Of a stretch of DNA of 64,000 nucleotides, positions 24,310 to 35,678 are shown piece by piece. Every line of letters begins with the position of its first letter. The stretch's first letter is position 1. The stretch comes from Anisodus tanguticus. Its lineage: Eukaryota > Streptophyta > Magnoliopsida > Solanales > Solanaceae. The notes below the pieces were generated by a model. It was not told the origin of the DNA and searched no databases. It saw only the letters and a list, made by a program, of their open reading frames with translations. Location of the stretch: assembly GCA_034509755.1 (NCBI GenBank), contig CM067541.1, positions 57,423,556 to 57,487,555 on the forward strand, written 5' to 3'. Position numbers and translations under genes: made by a program.

Positions 24310-25095
24310 GGTAATGATTTAATATTCATACTTATAATTTCAATTTAAATAGAAAAAAAATGACTTTATAAAAATTTCACGCGTTATTCCTGACATCAAC
24401 GTGTTGTCGTTTATTGTGAAAATAATCATGTAACTAAGCGAGATTTGGTATTGTAATTTATTATGAATGCTACTTTTAGTTATATGAGCCTTTTAATAGG
24501 AGATCAGAAAGAGTTAATATCCATACTTGCAATTTGAATAAAAAATTAACTTTACAAAGATTTCACGCGTCATTTCTCACGTCATGTGTTGTCGTTTATC
24601 GTGAAAATGATTCTATAACTAAGAGAGATTCGGTATTGTAATTTATTGTGAATACTACTTTAGTTATATGACCCTTTTAATAGGAGATCAGAAAAAATTA
24701 ATATTCATACTTACAATTTGAATACAAAAATTGACTTAACAAAGATTTCACGCGTTATTCTTCACAAGTCTCATGTATTGTCGTTTAATGTGAAAATGAT
24801 CCTACAACGAAGCAAAATTTGATATTGTAATTTATTGTGAATGTTCTTTTTCTTAACCGTCTTCTTCGGCTAAGGCTGGCAAATCCAACTAATGCTACTT
24901 TAGTTATATGACCCTTTTAATAAGGGGTAAAAAAGAGTTAATATTCATACTTACAATTTGAATACAAAAATTGACTTAACAAAGATTTCATGCGTAATTC
25001 TTCACAAATGTCATGTGTTGTCATTTACTGTGAAAATGATCCTATAACGAAGCAAAATTTGGTATTGTAATTTATTGTGAAGGCTACTTTACATC
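24310..25095. repeat. Four-copy tandem repeat, ~190 bp unit
   Basis: Units begin TTAATATTCATACTT near 24319, 24513, 24697 and 24938. Each unit contains a TTTCACGCGTTATT-type motif, TGTTGTCGTTTA, GTGAAAATGATCCTA and TATTGTAATTTATTGTGAA. The third unit is longer by a ~47 bp insert containing CTTCTTCGGCTAAGGCTGG. Non-coding minisatellite between VAL and Lon. Confidence 0.85.
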
Positions 25096-27945
25096 GGAAA
25101 GAGTTAACCAAGAAGTTTATAAATACATAAAAAATGAAATTAATTAAGAAAATCTTTTTGAAATTTATGTTCTTAAACATGTCAAGAATATTTATGTTTA
25201 TAATATTATGCATGTAAGTTATTTTTTTAAATATAAAAAGGTATATATCATTCACTTTTTAACGAAACTAAAAGAAAATAATATTACATAATTAATTAAA
25301 CAGGTGAAGTATATTCACACGGTAATTTATTCTTAAATTATTTTTGTTGCATTTGTGTTAAAGGATAGACTTTAGTCACGCCACATGCAAGCGAGTCAAA
25401 ATGAAATCCAATTACAAATGACCTCGGTAATTACGACATCATTCCAATAATAGAATTATAAAATCAATTAATTAATGTAACTTGAGTGGTTAATTTTATC
25501 GCTAAAATTGTCATTTATAAGGGAAGGACTTTTGAATTTGTCATGGCCCATGGGATATAACATATATATTAAGTTTATTTTAACACCTAAGTGTGTGAGC
25601 GTGATGAAGTTTAAATGTCAACATTTTGCAAGTTTGTTTTGTAGTAACTTGAATTCGTTTCTGTTAGCGTTAGGTTGAGTTTTATTTTTGGTTTAGATAT
25701 GAGATTATTCTTAGCAATATTCGAAATTTAGTTTATATTCTATGAGTATTATTTTAGAGTTTAGACATTATTATTGTATGAGTCAAAACATAGGAAAAAT
25801 ATTGAAATATTTTGAAGAATCTTTAACCAGTCAATTATTAGTTTGTTGTAGATATCATGCTTATTGCGTTACTTTAGTGTTATAAACTAACAAGGACATC
25901 TGAGTTAATCAAAAGAGCGAAGCCAATTATACCTAAGGACAATTATTTTAGGAAATGATAAACATGCTTGTTTAATTATAGTTTTTGACTTGATCATATT
26001 ATGTATTATTGCGCCATTGTATCCTTGTATTGGAATTTTATCATTTCTCAACCTATGTATCCTCAAGCTAACGAGTGAGGTCTACTCTAGCGGATAGCTC
26101 ATAAACTTATAAGTTAGAGATTTGAGTTACGTGAAAGGTTGTGACAGTACTACTGATATTTATCATTTTTATTTACTTGCCTATAACGATCGTGTTTTAG
26201 TGTTTCTTCTTTTTTCATATTTTTTCCCGAGTTTAAAATGAAAAAATATATATTTTACCAATAAGTTGATACGCCATTATTCGATTAGTAATGGAATTCT
26301 TGATTAGAAAAATGTTTTGTGACATGGACACTCAACCCATACTCATGCAGAACCAATGTGAGAAGGAGAAGCGGGGAATGATAGAGCTCATTCATATAAG
26401 TACTGCATCTTTTTTTATCTTTTTTTTTTTTCGTAAACCTATTCCGTAGAAGAGATAGTAACCTAATCTTTCAGAATTTGTTCAAGGGAGGACCCTCTGA
26501 TCTATCAATGGAAAGCCTCGTCGAGCAACAAAGAGAGGATTGCGCCAACCAAAGCTTTGACTCTGAGAGTAGGGGTATTTAGGGTTTCGCGAGGGCGTTG
26601 GGTGAAAGTTAGGTGACTAGTTTGTAAAATTAAAAATAGTAGGTATGCATCGTTTCTAGTTTTCATACAACATTTACTACAACGGTTGGTTTATCATGGT
26701 ACGCACGATACCGCTGACCAAATTCAGAACTATTATTTAGGGGAAGACACATCACCCATTTGCTGCATTACATTGCCGCTTTGACAGTGTTCCTGCACCA
26801 ACATGTATTCATGCCTTCCTTCCATAGGTTCTCCTAAAATTGTAAAATTTGGGATTAAAATTAATCAATAAAAATATAACTTATTCAATTCATTAAAATT
26901 TGGACGGGTTAATAATACGCCTATTATAACTCAATATATTTGACCCGTCTAATACAATTTATTTAAAGTTGAAGTGATTGTGGATACATATATGTAGCCT
27001 GAATTGATCAATGAAAAAATTTATCAATAAATTTTTATTTTTTATATTTATTAGATATAGCCATAAGAAATAAAAAAAAAATCACTTGGAAACATAACAA
27101 ATGTATAAGCAAATAAACAATGATGTTAAAATTTAGAGAGAGCTGACGAGTTGGGTTATAACTTATAACGTAGTCCATCTTGACCCAGCTTGCCTCAGCC
27201 TAAAAGTGAGTTAATGATCTTCCAGCTCAGCCCGCCTATTTGACACCCCTAATAGCAATTATGCATTCCTCAGCAAACGTTTCTTATATAAATTTAACTT
27301 ATATTCACTAACAATATAAAGAGAATTGCACTTTTTATGAATATTTATAAGTAATCTTACTTTGATTTTTTTTTAATGTCAGTGTAGAGTATTGAGATAT
27401 ATGTGCTTAAATAAATAAAAATATTCTCTCTCACTTTAACATGGTAGCACAACATGTAGAGGTTGAGTTCGAATCTCACTATCATCCATTATAAAAAAAG
27501 AATTGTATGTGTTCCTCCCATGAAAAAAAGAAAATCATAGTCACACAATCAAGAGACGTATTGAAAATATATAATTAATTAAGTTAATAAAAAATTATCC
27601 TCTTTAATACTCTTAAACTTTAAATGAGATACACACTTCAATGGAGAAAAAGTTAAATTCTTACTATTTCTTCTGGACAAATATGTAATATGTCTGTTTT
27701 CCATAAATGATGTTCATCCACCTTTCTCTCTTTTTCTTCTGAGACTTGCAATAAAGGGCATGACTACTACTCCCCATAGGAAATTCAATGTGCTTGTTTT
27801 TAAGTAAAATCCAAGATTGCGGCTCGGCTAAAACACTACTCTTTTCCTATGTATGAATTATTTTTGTTTTTTCCCTTGGCATGTGTAATGGTTTAAATGG
27901 TTACAGGTTGGGCGAAATAATAGCTCAGGAAAAAAGACAATACTA
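25096..27945. other. Intergenic, repeat remnants
   Basis: 2.8 kb without a recognisable gene. A hAT-like right end (TTGACACCCCTAATAG, near 27240-27255) marks an old element of uncertain extent. GAGTTCGAATC near 27470 with an upstream ATGGTAGC resembles Pol III boxes of a SINE, weakly. The segment 26,450-26,570 looks different in composition from its surroundings. Confidence 0.45.
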
Positions 27946-28208
27946 CTCCCCGTCTCGTATTACTTGGTCACCACCTCTTTACACGCCTCTTAAAAAATCA
28001 CAAATAAAAAGGATATTTTTACTATATTATTCTTATATCTCTCCAATTAATTACACTCTAATCAATATTGATTACTTTAAACAATAATTAATAGTAAGGA
28101 CAAAGTAAAAAACTTAATTTATTCTAATCTTATTTTTAAAAAATGGCCAAGTAAATTGGGACAGACATTTTTAATAATGTGCTCAAATATAATATGGGAC
28201 GGAGGAAA
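27946..28208. mobile_element. Stowaway MITE
   Basis: Starts CTCCCCGTCTCGTATTA after TA (27944-27945) and ends TATGGGACGGAGGAAA before TA (28209-28210). The CTCCCTCCGTCCC-type ends and TA target fit Tc1/mariner-derived Stowaway elements, 263 bp. Confidence 0.65.
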
Positions 28209-29500
28209 TAATATATTACTATATAATAGCCTGTCAAAGTCATTCATGTGCATTGCACAATTCCTAACAACTTTAAAATATATATATATATATATATATA
28301 TGCTTTGTAATGTAATTTACTTATCCGATCGATACAGGCCATCCCATTGAGAAATATTCTCCAACAAGAGTAGGTTAGGACAACTTGAACATGTTTTTTG
28401 TGCACATATAAATACAATCATCTGAAACAAATAAAACTTTTTTTTTTTTTTGCATTACTGGCGAAGGCCAAAAAATAGTTTTACTCTAATCAGATAGATC
28501 ATCAGGTACGTACTAGGAGAAACTTCCACATAAATAGCGAAACTAAAAGTTAGACACCAAGAAAAAGAAAGGCGGAATTCATCGATAACTTCTCTGACTT
28601 TTCAATAAATTTCATTTAAAATTTTGAATTATAACTTGTTTTAATTGAGCAGTTGAATACATAATTAAACATTTTTTACTCAAATTTTGAAAGAACTTTT
28701 GTGTTCATTCTCAAGCATGTATTATATATTACGTAGATAAGTTTAACCACATAACATTTATCACCTCCTTTAATTAATCCACATTAGCCTCAATTGGACC
28801 AAGTCTAAGGTTTTACGGCTTGTTGAAGCTAATGCATATGTGTACAAGTGTTCAATTAAAATATGTTGTAGTTTAAGTATCTAATGAAATTTAGTGACAG
28901 AGTAAAAAGTTGTGGATATATTTTCCCAAAAAAAAAAAAAAGGCTGAAACAAAAGCGGATGGACATTCTTTACAATATACGTTATCAACATTTCAACATC
29001 CTTGATGTAATTATTATAGTGATTTACTAAGTTAACGTGCAATATACTAACTAAATAAAACTGTAGAAGTATAGAAAAGTAGTACTAAGTAACAAATAGT
29101 CAAATACTAATAATCCCAAATTTCGAGGTGAAAGAATAGTAAAATGGGGTCATTTCCGCTTTTGTCCCAATTTTGTGTTTGGTATTTAATTTTGTCACTC
29201 AAAACAAATAATTTTTTCACGGGACATAAATTTATATTTTCGTATTAAAATATTTTATAAATTATGTCCCGCATACTTAAAATTTTATGTCCCGCTAAAA
29301 ATAAGTTCGATTGCTAAGGACAAAAATTAAAGATCAACCAATTTGAAGAGCAAAATTAAAGACCAACATATTTAACAAGAAATGATGTGCGGTGTTCTAA
29401 AAAAATTCCGATCTTAAAATATTGTCATGCTTAACAATTTTTTAAAAAAATGACCTTATATTGAAAATTTTGCTAGAAAGAACTTTCTTGCCCGCCGGGA
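28209..29500. other. Intergenic, AT-rich
   Basis: Contains a TA dinucleotide run (about 28279-28301), poly-T (28438-28452) and poly-A (28927-28941). Between about 29140 and 29400 there is a weak inverted pairing (TTTGTCCCAATTTTG ... CAAAATTAAAGACC) suggesting a decayed MITE. No gene seen. Confidence 0.45.
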
Positions 29501-29530
29501 TATACGTTCTCACTTTTGTCTATAAGACGG

Positions 29531-29760
29531 AACTTGTGGCCAATTGAGCAGGTTCACTATCTTGAACTTATGTCTTAAAGGCCAAAGTTATGCCTGTTGG
29601 GTAACAAAATCTTTGCATGTGTTTCCCCATTAGACTTAAATTCAAGCTTTTGCCTATAAAGTTGAACTTGTGATCAATTGAGCAGGTTCACTATGTTGAA
29701 ATATCCTAAACTTTGATTTATAAGTAAAACTAAGATACGTCCATAACTTATGTTCGATGG
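29531..29760. repeat. Two-copy direct repeat, ~137 bp apart
   Basis: ACTTGTGGCCAATTGAGCAG and ACTTGTGATCAATTGAGCAG begin about 29531 and 29668; both continue GTTCACTAT. The intervening blocks are also similar (CTATAAG/CTATAAA, TGCCT). Function unknown. Confidence 0.65.
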
Positions 29761-29815
29761 AAAAAAGCTTTGCCTGACGAATTTTCTGAAGTGAATGCTA
29801 TTTTTTAAAGGAAAA

Positions 29816-30896
29816 TTTACATGTCATAGCTAACTCTAAGAGTTATTTATAGGTAATAACTATCTTTTAATTTAATTACTTTTCATATAGTGAATTTTCA
29901 ATTTACCTATCATAGTTATACCAAATACATAGAGATATTTCATTGTATCAATCTTCTCCCTCACTCATCTCTCTCTTCTCCCTCACTCATCTCTCTCTTC
30001 TCCCTCAACTCTCTCTCATTTTCCCCTCACTATGGCAGTCAGATGCCTTTCTCCCTCATTTTCTCAATTTTCGGCGAAATCCAAACCACCGCCCAACCAC
30101 CATCGCGAACCCTGCTCCACGCCCCTGCTACCTACCCTACATTTCTCTCTCATTCTCTTTTTCACTGTCGCTGCTCGTCCGTTTCTCCAACTCCGGCGAG
30201 CTTCACCAACGTCGCCACCCTTTCTAGGCCTCAATTTTCCCATCGCCTTCCACCACTAGTTCATGACCAGACCTCAATTTCACCGTTACCACACCTCTTC
30301 TCCCCTTCTGTTCTCTTTACCTCGCTACTCCGGTGAACCAGAGCAGTCGCGCACTCCATCTCCACCAACGCCGACGCACCCCATCGTCTCCACCACAACT
30401 GGATCTGGATATGATGGAGATGCCAAAATTCATAACTTCTTCTCCTTTTTTTTTTTTTTATCTCAGATATGAGTGTGTTCGCTGACCGGAATTCATGACT
30501 TCTTCTCTTTGTTGTATCTCAGATCTGAGTGTATTCGTCATTTTTGTAGTGTACTTTTTTGTGTTTGACCGAAATCCATGACTTCATCTTCTTCTTGTAT
30601 CTTAGATCTGAGTGCATTCATCATTTTTAGTGTATTTTATAGGAGATTGAGCTCAAATACATTCAAATGCAATCAAATATATTTAATTTATGCATTGTAG
30701 TATCTACACAAGTTTGTATTTTCGAATACAGTCAAATACATCAAGTTAGCTTGCTCAAAATTTTAAATACAACAGAACAATGTATTCGAATACAATTAAA
30801 TGCACATGAAATAGCTAAAAATAAGCTACGAAATATAATTTAAAAAATATAGCTATAATTGGTTAGAAGCTCCTAAAGAATAGCTATTTATGCAAG
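29816..30896. mobile_element. Possible non-autonomous element with GC-richer core
   Basis: Left edge ACATGTCATAGCTAACTCTAAGAG and reversed right edge GCATAAATAGCTATTCTTTAGGAG are loosely similar inverted ends. The core (29950-30420) is pyrimidine/proline-codon rich. From 30430 to 30625 three imperfect repeats each carry CATGACTTCTTC...ATCTCAGATCTGAGTG. Open frames of up to 148 codons in the core are low-complexity and not convincing as genes. Boundaries are uncertain. Confidence 0.4.
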
Positions 30897-31311
30897 TTTT
30901 TTTTTTATTAAATAGGGCTAAAAAATCAAGACCATCCTTTAGGAATGCCATTTGTAAATTTAACCCCATATTTAAAGGAAAACCGTGCAATTCGGCCCAG
31001 AAGAGAAGATCCAAGAATGGGATGGTCCAGCCCATGACCATGTCAAACCTTTTCCTTATTACTCCGATGTAATGGCGGTGCTCAGTGCCTCCTTGAACTA
31101 AGCCGAAACAAAGATACCAATAGTCAACCAGTGACCTTATTCGGGTAATTGACGCTTATACTCCAATTTTGTGCTGCTCTTTTAGTTTTATCGTAGCATA
31201 AATTTATATTTTCGTATCATAATATAATTATAATTTCTACCCTTTAACTATAATTACACTTCAATCAACATCCCCAATTGATACTAGGTTTTCTCCCATT
31301 ATTGCCACCCA
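30897..31311 (+). promoter_or_regulatory. Upstream flank of the Lon ORF
   Basis: 415 bp before the Lon start. TATA-like AT-rich sequence near 31200-31240 (CATAAATTTATATTTT, CATAATATAATTATAA). No clear target duplication or parental promoter could be recognised. Confidence 0.3.
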
Positions 31312-34221
31312 ATGTTGAAGGTTCTCACATCCTCATGTCTGCAAAATCGTTTCCACGCCGTTACAACGTCGTTTACCCCTCAAGTTCGGCGTGGCACTCA
31401 GTCAAATACGCCATTGCTTCAGGTTTTAGGTTCACTAAGAAGTTCAAACCGTAGAGTGCCTTATTTGTATCAACGATTCTTTTGTACTGATGGGTCCGAA
31501 CCAAAATCCGAGGCTGCACCCGAAGCCAAGCAGGCTGAGGGCGAAAGCGAAGCCACAGCTATTGTTCCAACTGTATTTAGGCCTGAAGATTGCCTAACAG
31601 TTGTAGCACTGCCACTTCCTCACAGACCATTATTTCCAGGGTTTTATATGCCTATTTATGTGAAAGATCCGAAAGTATTAGCAGCCCTAGTCGAAAGTCG
31701 AAAAAGGCAAGCACCTTATGCTGGTGCTTTCCTTATAAAAGGTGAGCAAGGGACTGATAATACTAATGTTGATACAGAAAAAAACATTTATGAGTTCAAA
31801 GGAAAAGACTTGTTTAACCGCCTTCAAGAAGTTGGTACACTTGCTCAGATAACAAGTATTCAAGGAGATCAGGTTATTCTTATTGGTCATAGGCGGATAC
31901 GTATGACAGAGGTGGTTAGTGAGGAACCCCTTACGGTGAAAGTTGATCATTTAAAGGAGCAGCCATATAACAAGGATGACGATGTTTTAAAGGCGACGTC
32001 TTTTGAAGTTTTATCGACTTTGAGAGATGTTTTAAAGACGAGTTCTCTTTGGAAAGATCATGTTCAAACTTATATCCAGCATATTGGTGATTTCAATTAT
32101 GCGAGGTTAGCAGATTTTGGAGCGGCAATATCTGGAGCCAACAAGGTACAATGCCAGCATGTGCTTGAAGAGCTAGATGTGCATAAACGGTTACAGCTTA
32201 CTCTGGAGATAGTGAAGAAAGAAATGGAGATTAGTAAGATTCAAGAATCAATAGCAAAAGCAATCGAAGAAAAGATAAGTGGAGAGCAACGCCGTTATTT
32301 GTTGAATGAACAATTGAAGGCCATAAAGAAGGAACTAGGGTTGGAGAGTGATGACAAGACAGCTCTTTCTGCAAAGTTTAGGGAAAGGCTGGAGCCTAAT
32401 AAAGGAAAAATACCGGAACATGTTATGCAAGTTATTGAAGAAGAACTTACAAAGCTGCAACTATTGGAAGCTAGTTCAAGTGAATTCAACGTAACACGTA
32501 ATTATCTTGATTGGTTGACTGCCTTGCCATGGGGTAGTTACAGTGATGAAAACTTTGATGTACTACAGGCAGAAAAAGTTCTTGACGAAGACCATTATGG
32601 GTTAACTGATGTTAAGGAAAGGATCTTGGAATTTATAGCTGTGGGAAAACTCAGAGGAAGCTCACAAGGGAAAATCATATGCCTCTCTGGCCCTCCTGGA
32701 GTGGGCAAAACCAGCATAGGTCGGTCAATTGCACGTGCATTGAACCGCAAGTTCTATCGATTTTCTGTTGGAGGGTTGTCTGATGTTGCTGAAATAAAGG
32801 GACATCGACGAACTTATATTGGTGCCATGCCGGGGAAGATGGTGCAATGTTTAAAAAGTGTGGGAACAGCTAATCCTCTTGTTTTGATAGATGAAATTGA
32901 TAAGCTTGGAAGGGGACATGCTGGTGATCCAGCAAGTGCTATGTTGGAGCTTCTTGATCCAGAACAGAATGCAAATTTCTTGGATCATTATCTTGATGTC
33001 CCTATTGATTTATCAAAGGTTTTGTTTGTCTGCACAGCCAATGTCGTAGAAATGATACCTGGTCCACTTTTGGATAGAATGGAGGTAATTACAATCGCTG
33101 GTTACATTACCGATGAGAAAATGCACATAGCCAGGGATTATTTGGAAAAGAGTACTCGTGAAACATGTGGGATCAAGCCTGAACAAGTTGAAGTGACTGA
33201 TGCAGCTCTTCTTGCTTTAATAGAAAATTACTGCAGAGAAGCCGGTGTCCGTAATCTGCAGAAGCAGATTGAAAAGATTTATCGCAAGATAGCTCTAAAG
33301 CTTGTTAGGAAAGATGGAGAGATTGAGCCTCAGAATGCGGTGGTAGATGAGGTAAAAGCAGAATCTGTCCATCTATCAGAGGAAATCAAGTCTGAGGAAG
33401 AAACTCAAGCTGGAGCTGAGTCAGCAGAGGGTAGCAATGATGACAAGTCCTCTGAAAATGTTACTGAAGCTGAGGCACCAGTGAATCAAATGCAGAAGTC
33501 TACCGATGAAGATATTCATTTACAGGATACTCATGAAACTGAGAAAGCTACAGAAAGTGAAGCAAGTAGAACAATAGATAAAGTGGTCGTGGACTCACCA
33601 AATCTAGCTGATTATGTAGGCAAACCTGTTTTCCATGCTGAGCGCATATATGATTTGACCCCAGTTGGAGTTGTGATGGGTCTTGCTTGGACTTCAATGG
33701 GTGGCTCAACACTCTATATAGAAACGTCTCTGGTGGAGCAAGGAGAAGGAAAAGGGGCTCTCAATGTAACAGGACAACTAGGCGACGTTATGAAAGAAAG
33801 TGCCCAAATTGCCCATACAGTTGGCCGGATCATTTTGCAGGAAAAGGAGCCTGATAACCAGTTCTTTGCAAATACTAAGCTTCATCTTCATGTTCCTGCA
33901 GGTGCTACCCCTAAGGATGGCCCTAGTGCTGGTTGTACTATGATAACGTCCTTGTTGTCTCTTGCCATGAAAAAGCCTGTTAAGAAGGACCTGGCAATGA
34001 CTGGAGAAGTCACGCTAACTGGAAAAATTCTTCCTATCGGTGGGGTCAAGGAGAAAGCCATAGCAGCACGGCGAAGTGGTGTGAAAACCATAATATTTCC
34101 TTCAGCTAACCGAAGAGACTTTGACGAGCTTGCTCCTAATGTCAAGGAAGGCCTTGATGTACACTTTGTGGATGACTACAAGCAAATATTTGATTTGGCA
34201 TTTGACAGCCAGAATACATAA
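31312..34221 (+). CDS. LON1: Mitochondrial Lon protease (LON1-type), intronless
   Basis: A single open frame of 969 residues, full length for plant LON1. Residues 1-60 form a basic presequence ending RFFCTD, typical of mitochondrial targeting. The N-terminal substrate domain spans about 92-305, a coiled region about 300-345, and the AAA+ module has Walker A GPPGVGKT (460-467) and Walker B LVLIDEID (523-530) with the GHRRTYIGAMPG loop (497-508). An acidic linker of about 670-760 precedes the protease domain, where catalytic Ser872 (PKDGPSAG) and Lys915 (GGVKEK) are both present at the expected 43-residue spacing. Lon degrades misfolded and oxidised matrix proteins. From memory, plant LON1 genes have many introns, so an uninterrupted ORF points to a retrocopy. 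No poly(A) tract remains after the stop. All motifs are intact, so it may be functional. Confidence 0.93.
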   Translation: MLKVLTSSCLQNRFHAVTTSFTPQVRRGTQSNTPLLQVLGSLRSSNRRVPYLYQRFFCTDGSEPKSEAAPEAKQAEGESEATAIVPTVFRPEDCLTVVALPLPHRPLFPGFYMPIYVKDPKVLAALVESRKRQAPYAGAFLIKGEQGTDNTNVDTEKNIYEFKGKDLFNRLQEVGTLAQITSIQGDQVILIGHRRIRMTEVVSEEPLTVKVDHLKEQPYNKDDDVLKATSFEVLSTLRDVLKTSSLWKDHVQTYIQHIGDFNYARLADFGAAISGANKVQCQHVLEELDVHKRLQLTLEIVKKEMEISKIQESIAKAIEEKISGEQRRYLLNEQLKAIKKELGLESDDKTALSAKFRERLEPNKGKIPEHVMQVIEEELTKLQLLEASSSEFNVTRNYLDWLTALPWGSYSDENFDVLQAEKVLDEDHYGLTDVKERILEFIAVGKLRGSSQGKIICLSGPPGVGKTSIGRSIARALNRKFYRFSVGGLSDVAEIKGHRRTYIGAMPGKMVQCLKSVGTANPLVLIDEIDKLGRGHAGDPASAMLELLDPEQNANFLDHYLDVPIDLSKVLFVCTANVVEMIPGPLLDRMEVITIAGYITDEKMHIARDYLEKSTRETCGIKPEQVEVTDAALLALIENYCREAGVRNLQKQIEKIYRKIALKLVRKDGEIEPQNAVVDEVKAESVHLSEEIKSEEETQAGAESAEGSNDDKSSENVTEAEAPVNQMQKSTDEDIHLQDTHETEKATESEASRTIDKVVVDSPNLADYVGKPVFHAERIYDLTPVGVVMGLAWTSMGGSTLYIETSLVEQGEGKGALNVTGQLGDVMKESAQIAHTVGRIILQEKEPDNQFFANTKLHLHVPAGATPKDGPSAGCTMITSLLSLAMKKPVKKDLAMTGEVTLTGKILPIGGVKEKAIAARRSGVKTIIFPSANRRDFDELAPNVKEGLDVHFVDDYKQIFDLAFDSQNT

Positions 34222-34459
34222 TATTAAAGTTGTTTTTGGTGGCAAATTTCCAGTAGGTCGAGTTTGCCAGCTCATTCATTTTGGGTTATGCCCAGAGACA
34301 GTTTTGTTTTGCTCCTTGTTTTATGTTTGCATACGTTTATTGATGTCAAAACAAGCAGCTTTGATTATTAGCTGCCTAATCTGCGACCAGTATGCAAGCA
34401 TAGTTAGTGTTGATGCAAACAAATAAAAGGCTATTTTTTTTGTTTCCATAGCATGCATT

Positions 34460-34598
34460 ACAACAACAACATACCATGTGTAATCCCACAAGTGGGGTCT
34501 GGGGAGAGTGTATGCAGACCCTACCCGTACCTTGGGGGTAGAGAGACTGTTTCCGAAAGACCCTCGGCTTAAGAGAAAGCATATCAAAGCAGGTCAAA
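34460..34598 (-). mobile_element. TS-type SINE, 3' part
   Basis: ACAACAACAACATACCATGT, AATCCCACAAGTGGGGTCTG, GTATGCAGACC, GGTAGAGAGACTGTTTCCGA and GACCCTCGGCTTAAG follow in order. It is the best preserved copy in the window, on the minus strand, about 240 bp after the Lon stop. Confidence 0.75.
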
Positions 34599-34965
34599 AA
34601 GGAAATAACGAAAGCATACTATAGAAAGCAAGACAAATCATTTCAAATTTTAAGTGAAATACATGTTTATGAAACAAGAAGCTGTTTCTGAATTGCCTTC
34701 TTCAACTTCTATAAACTCCACTTTCCCTGAAAATGGCTTATGATTTTTAGTATAGTTTGGCTATGTTGTATCCTGAAAATACACGAGCAATATTTCTTTA
34801 AGGACAATAATTTTTTTCACGGTTCAAAGCTTTCTTTAACTTCTGTAATTTTACTTTCTAACATGTTTAAGTACTTCAATTGTAATTGTTACAAGTAGAT
34901 ATATAGCAGTGGGAAAAGAGTACTAATGAGTAAAGAATCATAAGAGAAAGAAGCAAACAATGATT

Positions 34966-35235
34966 TCGTAAAATGCCTGAAGACTTGGGAAGGAGAACTT
35001 GGAGAAAAATCTTTACTTTGGTGGTGAAAAACTCGGGTTTGTGGACGTGTCACTTGTCCCCTCCTGGACTTGGTTTTACTCTTATGAGAAATATGGAAAT
35101 TTCAATGTTGAGGCTGTCTCCAAAGCTTGTTACATGGGTGAAAAAGTGTTTGGAGATGGAGTTTGTATTCAATTCACTTCATGATCCTCTTAAGATCTAT
35201 GACTTCGTGTTGCAGCTCTATCCCCGAAACTTGTA
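34966..35235 (+). pseudogene. Tau-class glutathione S-transferase exon 2 fragment
   Basis: Reads GELGEKNLYFGGEKLGFVDV, then SWTWFYSYEKYGNF, which is the C-terminal helical domain of plant GSTU enzymes. After about 35110 the match continues in another frame (SPKLVTWVKKCLEM, then SLHDPLKIYDFVLQL). One frameshift and the absence of the N-terminal thioredoxin-like exon (with the catalytic Ser) make it a relic. Glutathione-conjugating enzymes are often in tandem arrays, so active relatives may be outside the window. Confidence 0.75.
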
Positions 35236-35678
35236 AATTATTAATTTTTGCGACTTAAGTAATAAGTTAGTATTTTCTCAGTTTAAGTGTACGTGACACT
35301 ATTGTTATGTGACTTATATGTTAGTCGCATTTTCTCAGTTTCAACTCTATCCCTGAAACTTCAAAGTGATGTTGGGCATATTTTTTATGTTTTGATGTCA
35401 ATTTATCCCCATTTTCTCCGTCGCTTCATGTGTTCTGATTTTAAAATATGCCCAACTATGCTTATTTGTTGAATTTTATGTCGTAGGAAGCTTATGTCAG
35501 AGTTTAAGGCCATGTGATCACAGTAAGTTAGCATTTCGATGCTATTGCTATTTAGGAAGTCAAAGAGATTCTTTTCTTGCTAAAAGCAAAATATATATAG
35601 CCAGCAGAAGGAAGATGATGCATTCATCGAATTTGCAGATCTTGACCGATTACAACTTTCTGCCATAATAGTTTTATT
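35236..35678. other. Spacer and GRAS gene 3' flank
   Basis: AT-rich spacer with a small internal repeat (TTTTCTCAGTTT near 35274 and 35330). Probably includes the 3' UTR of the minus-strand GRAS gene. Confidence 0.45.

Noticed and set aside
24310..25095. CRISPR-like array
   Set aside because: The units are ~190 bp, contiguous and degenerate with no spacers; this is a eukaryotic tandem repeat.
29890..30336. 148-codon open frame rich in Ser, Pro and Leu
   Set aside because: Three overlapping frames are all open over a pyrimidine-rich tract; composition, not selection, explains it.
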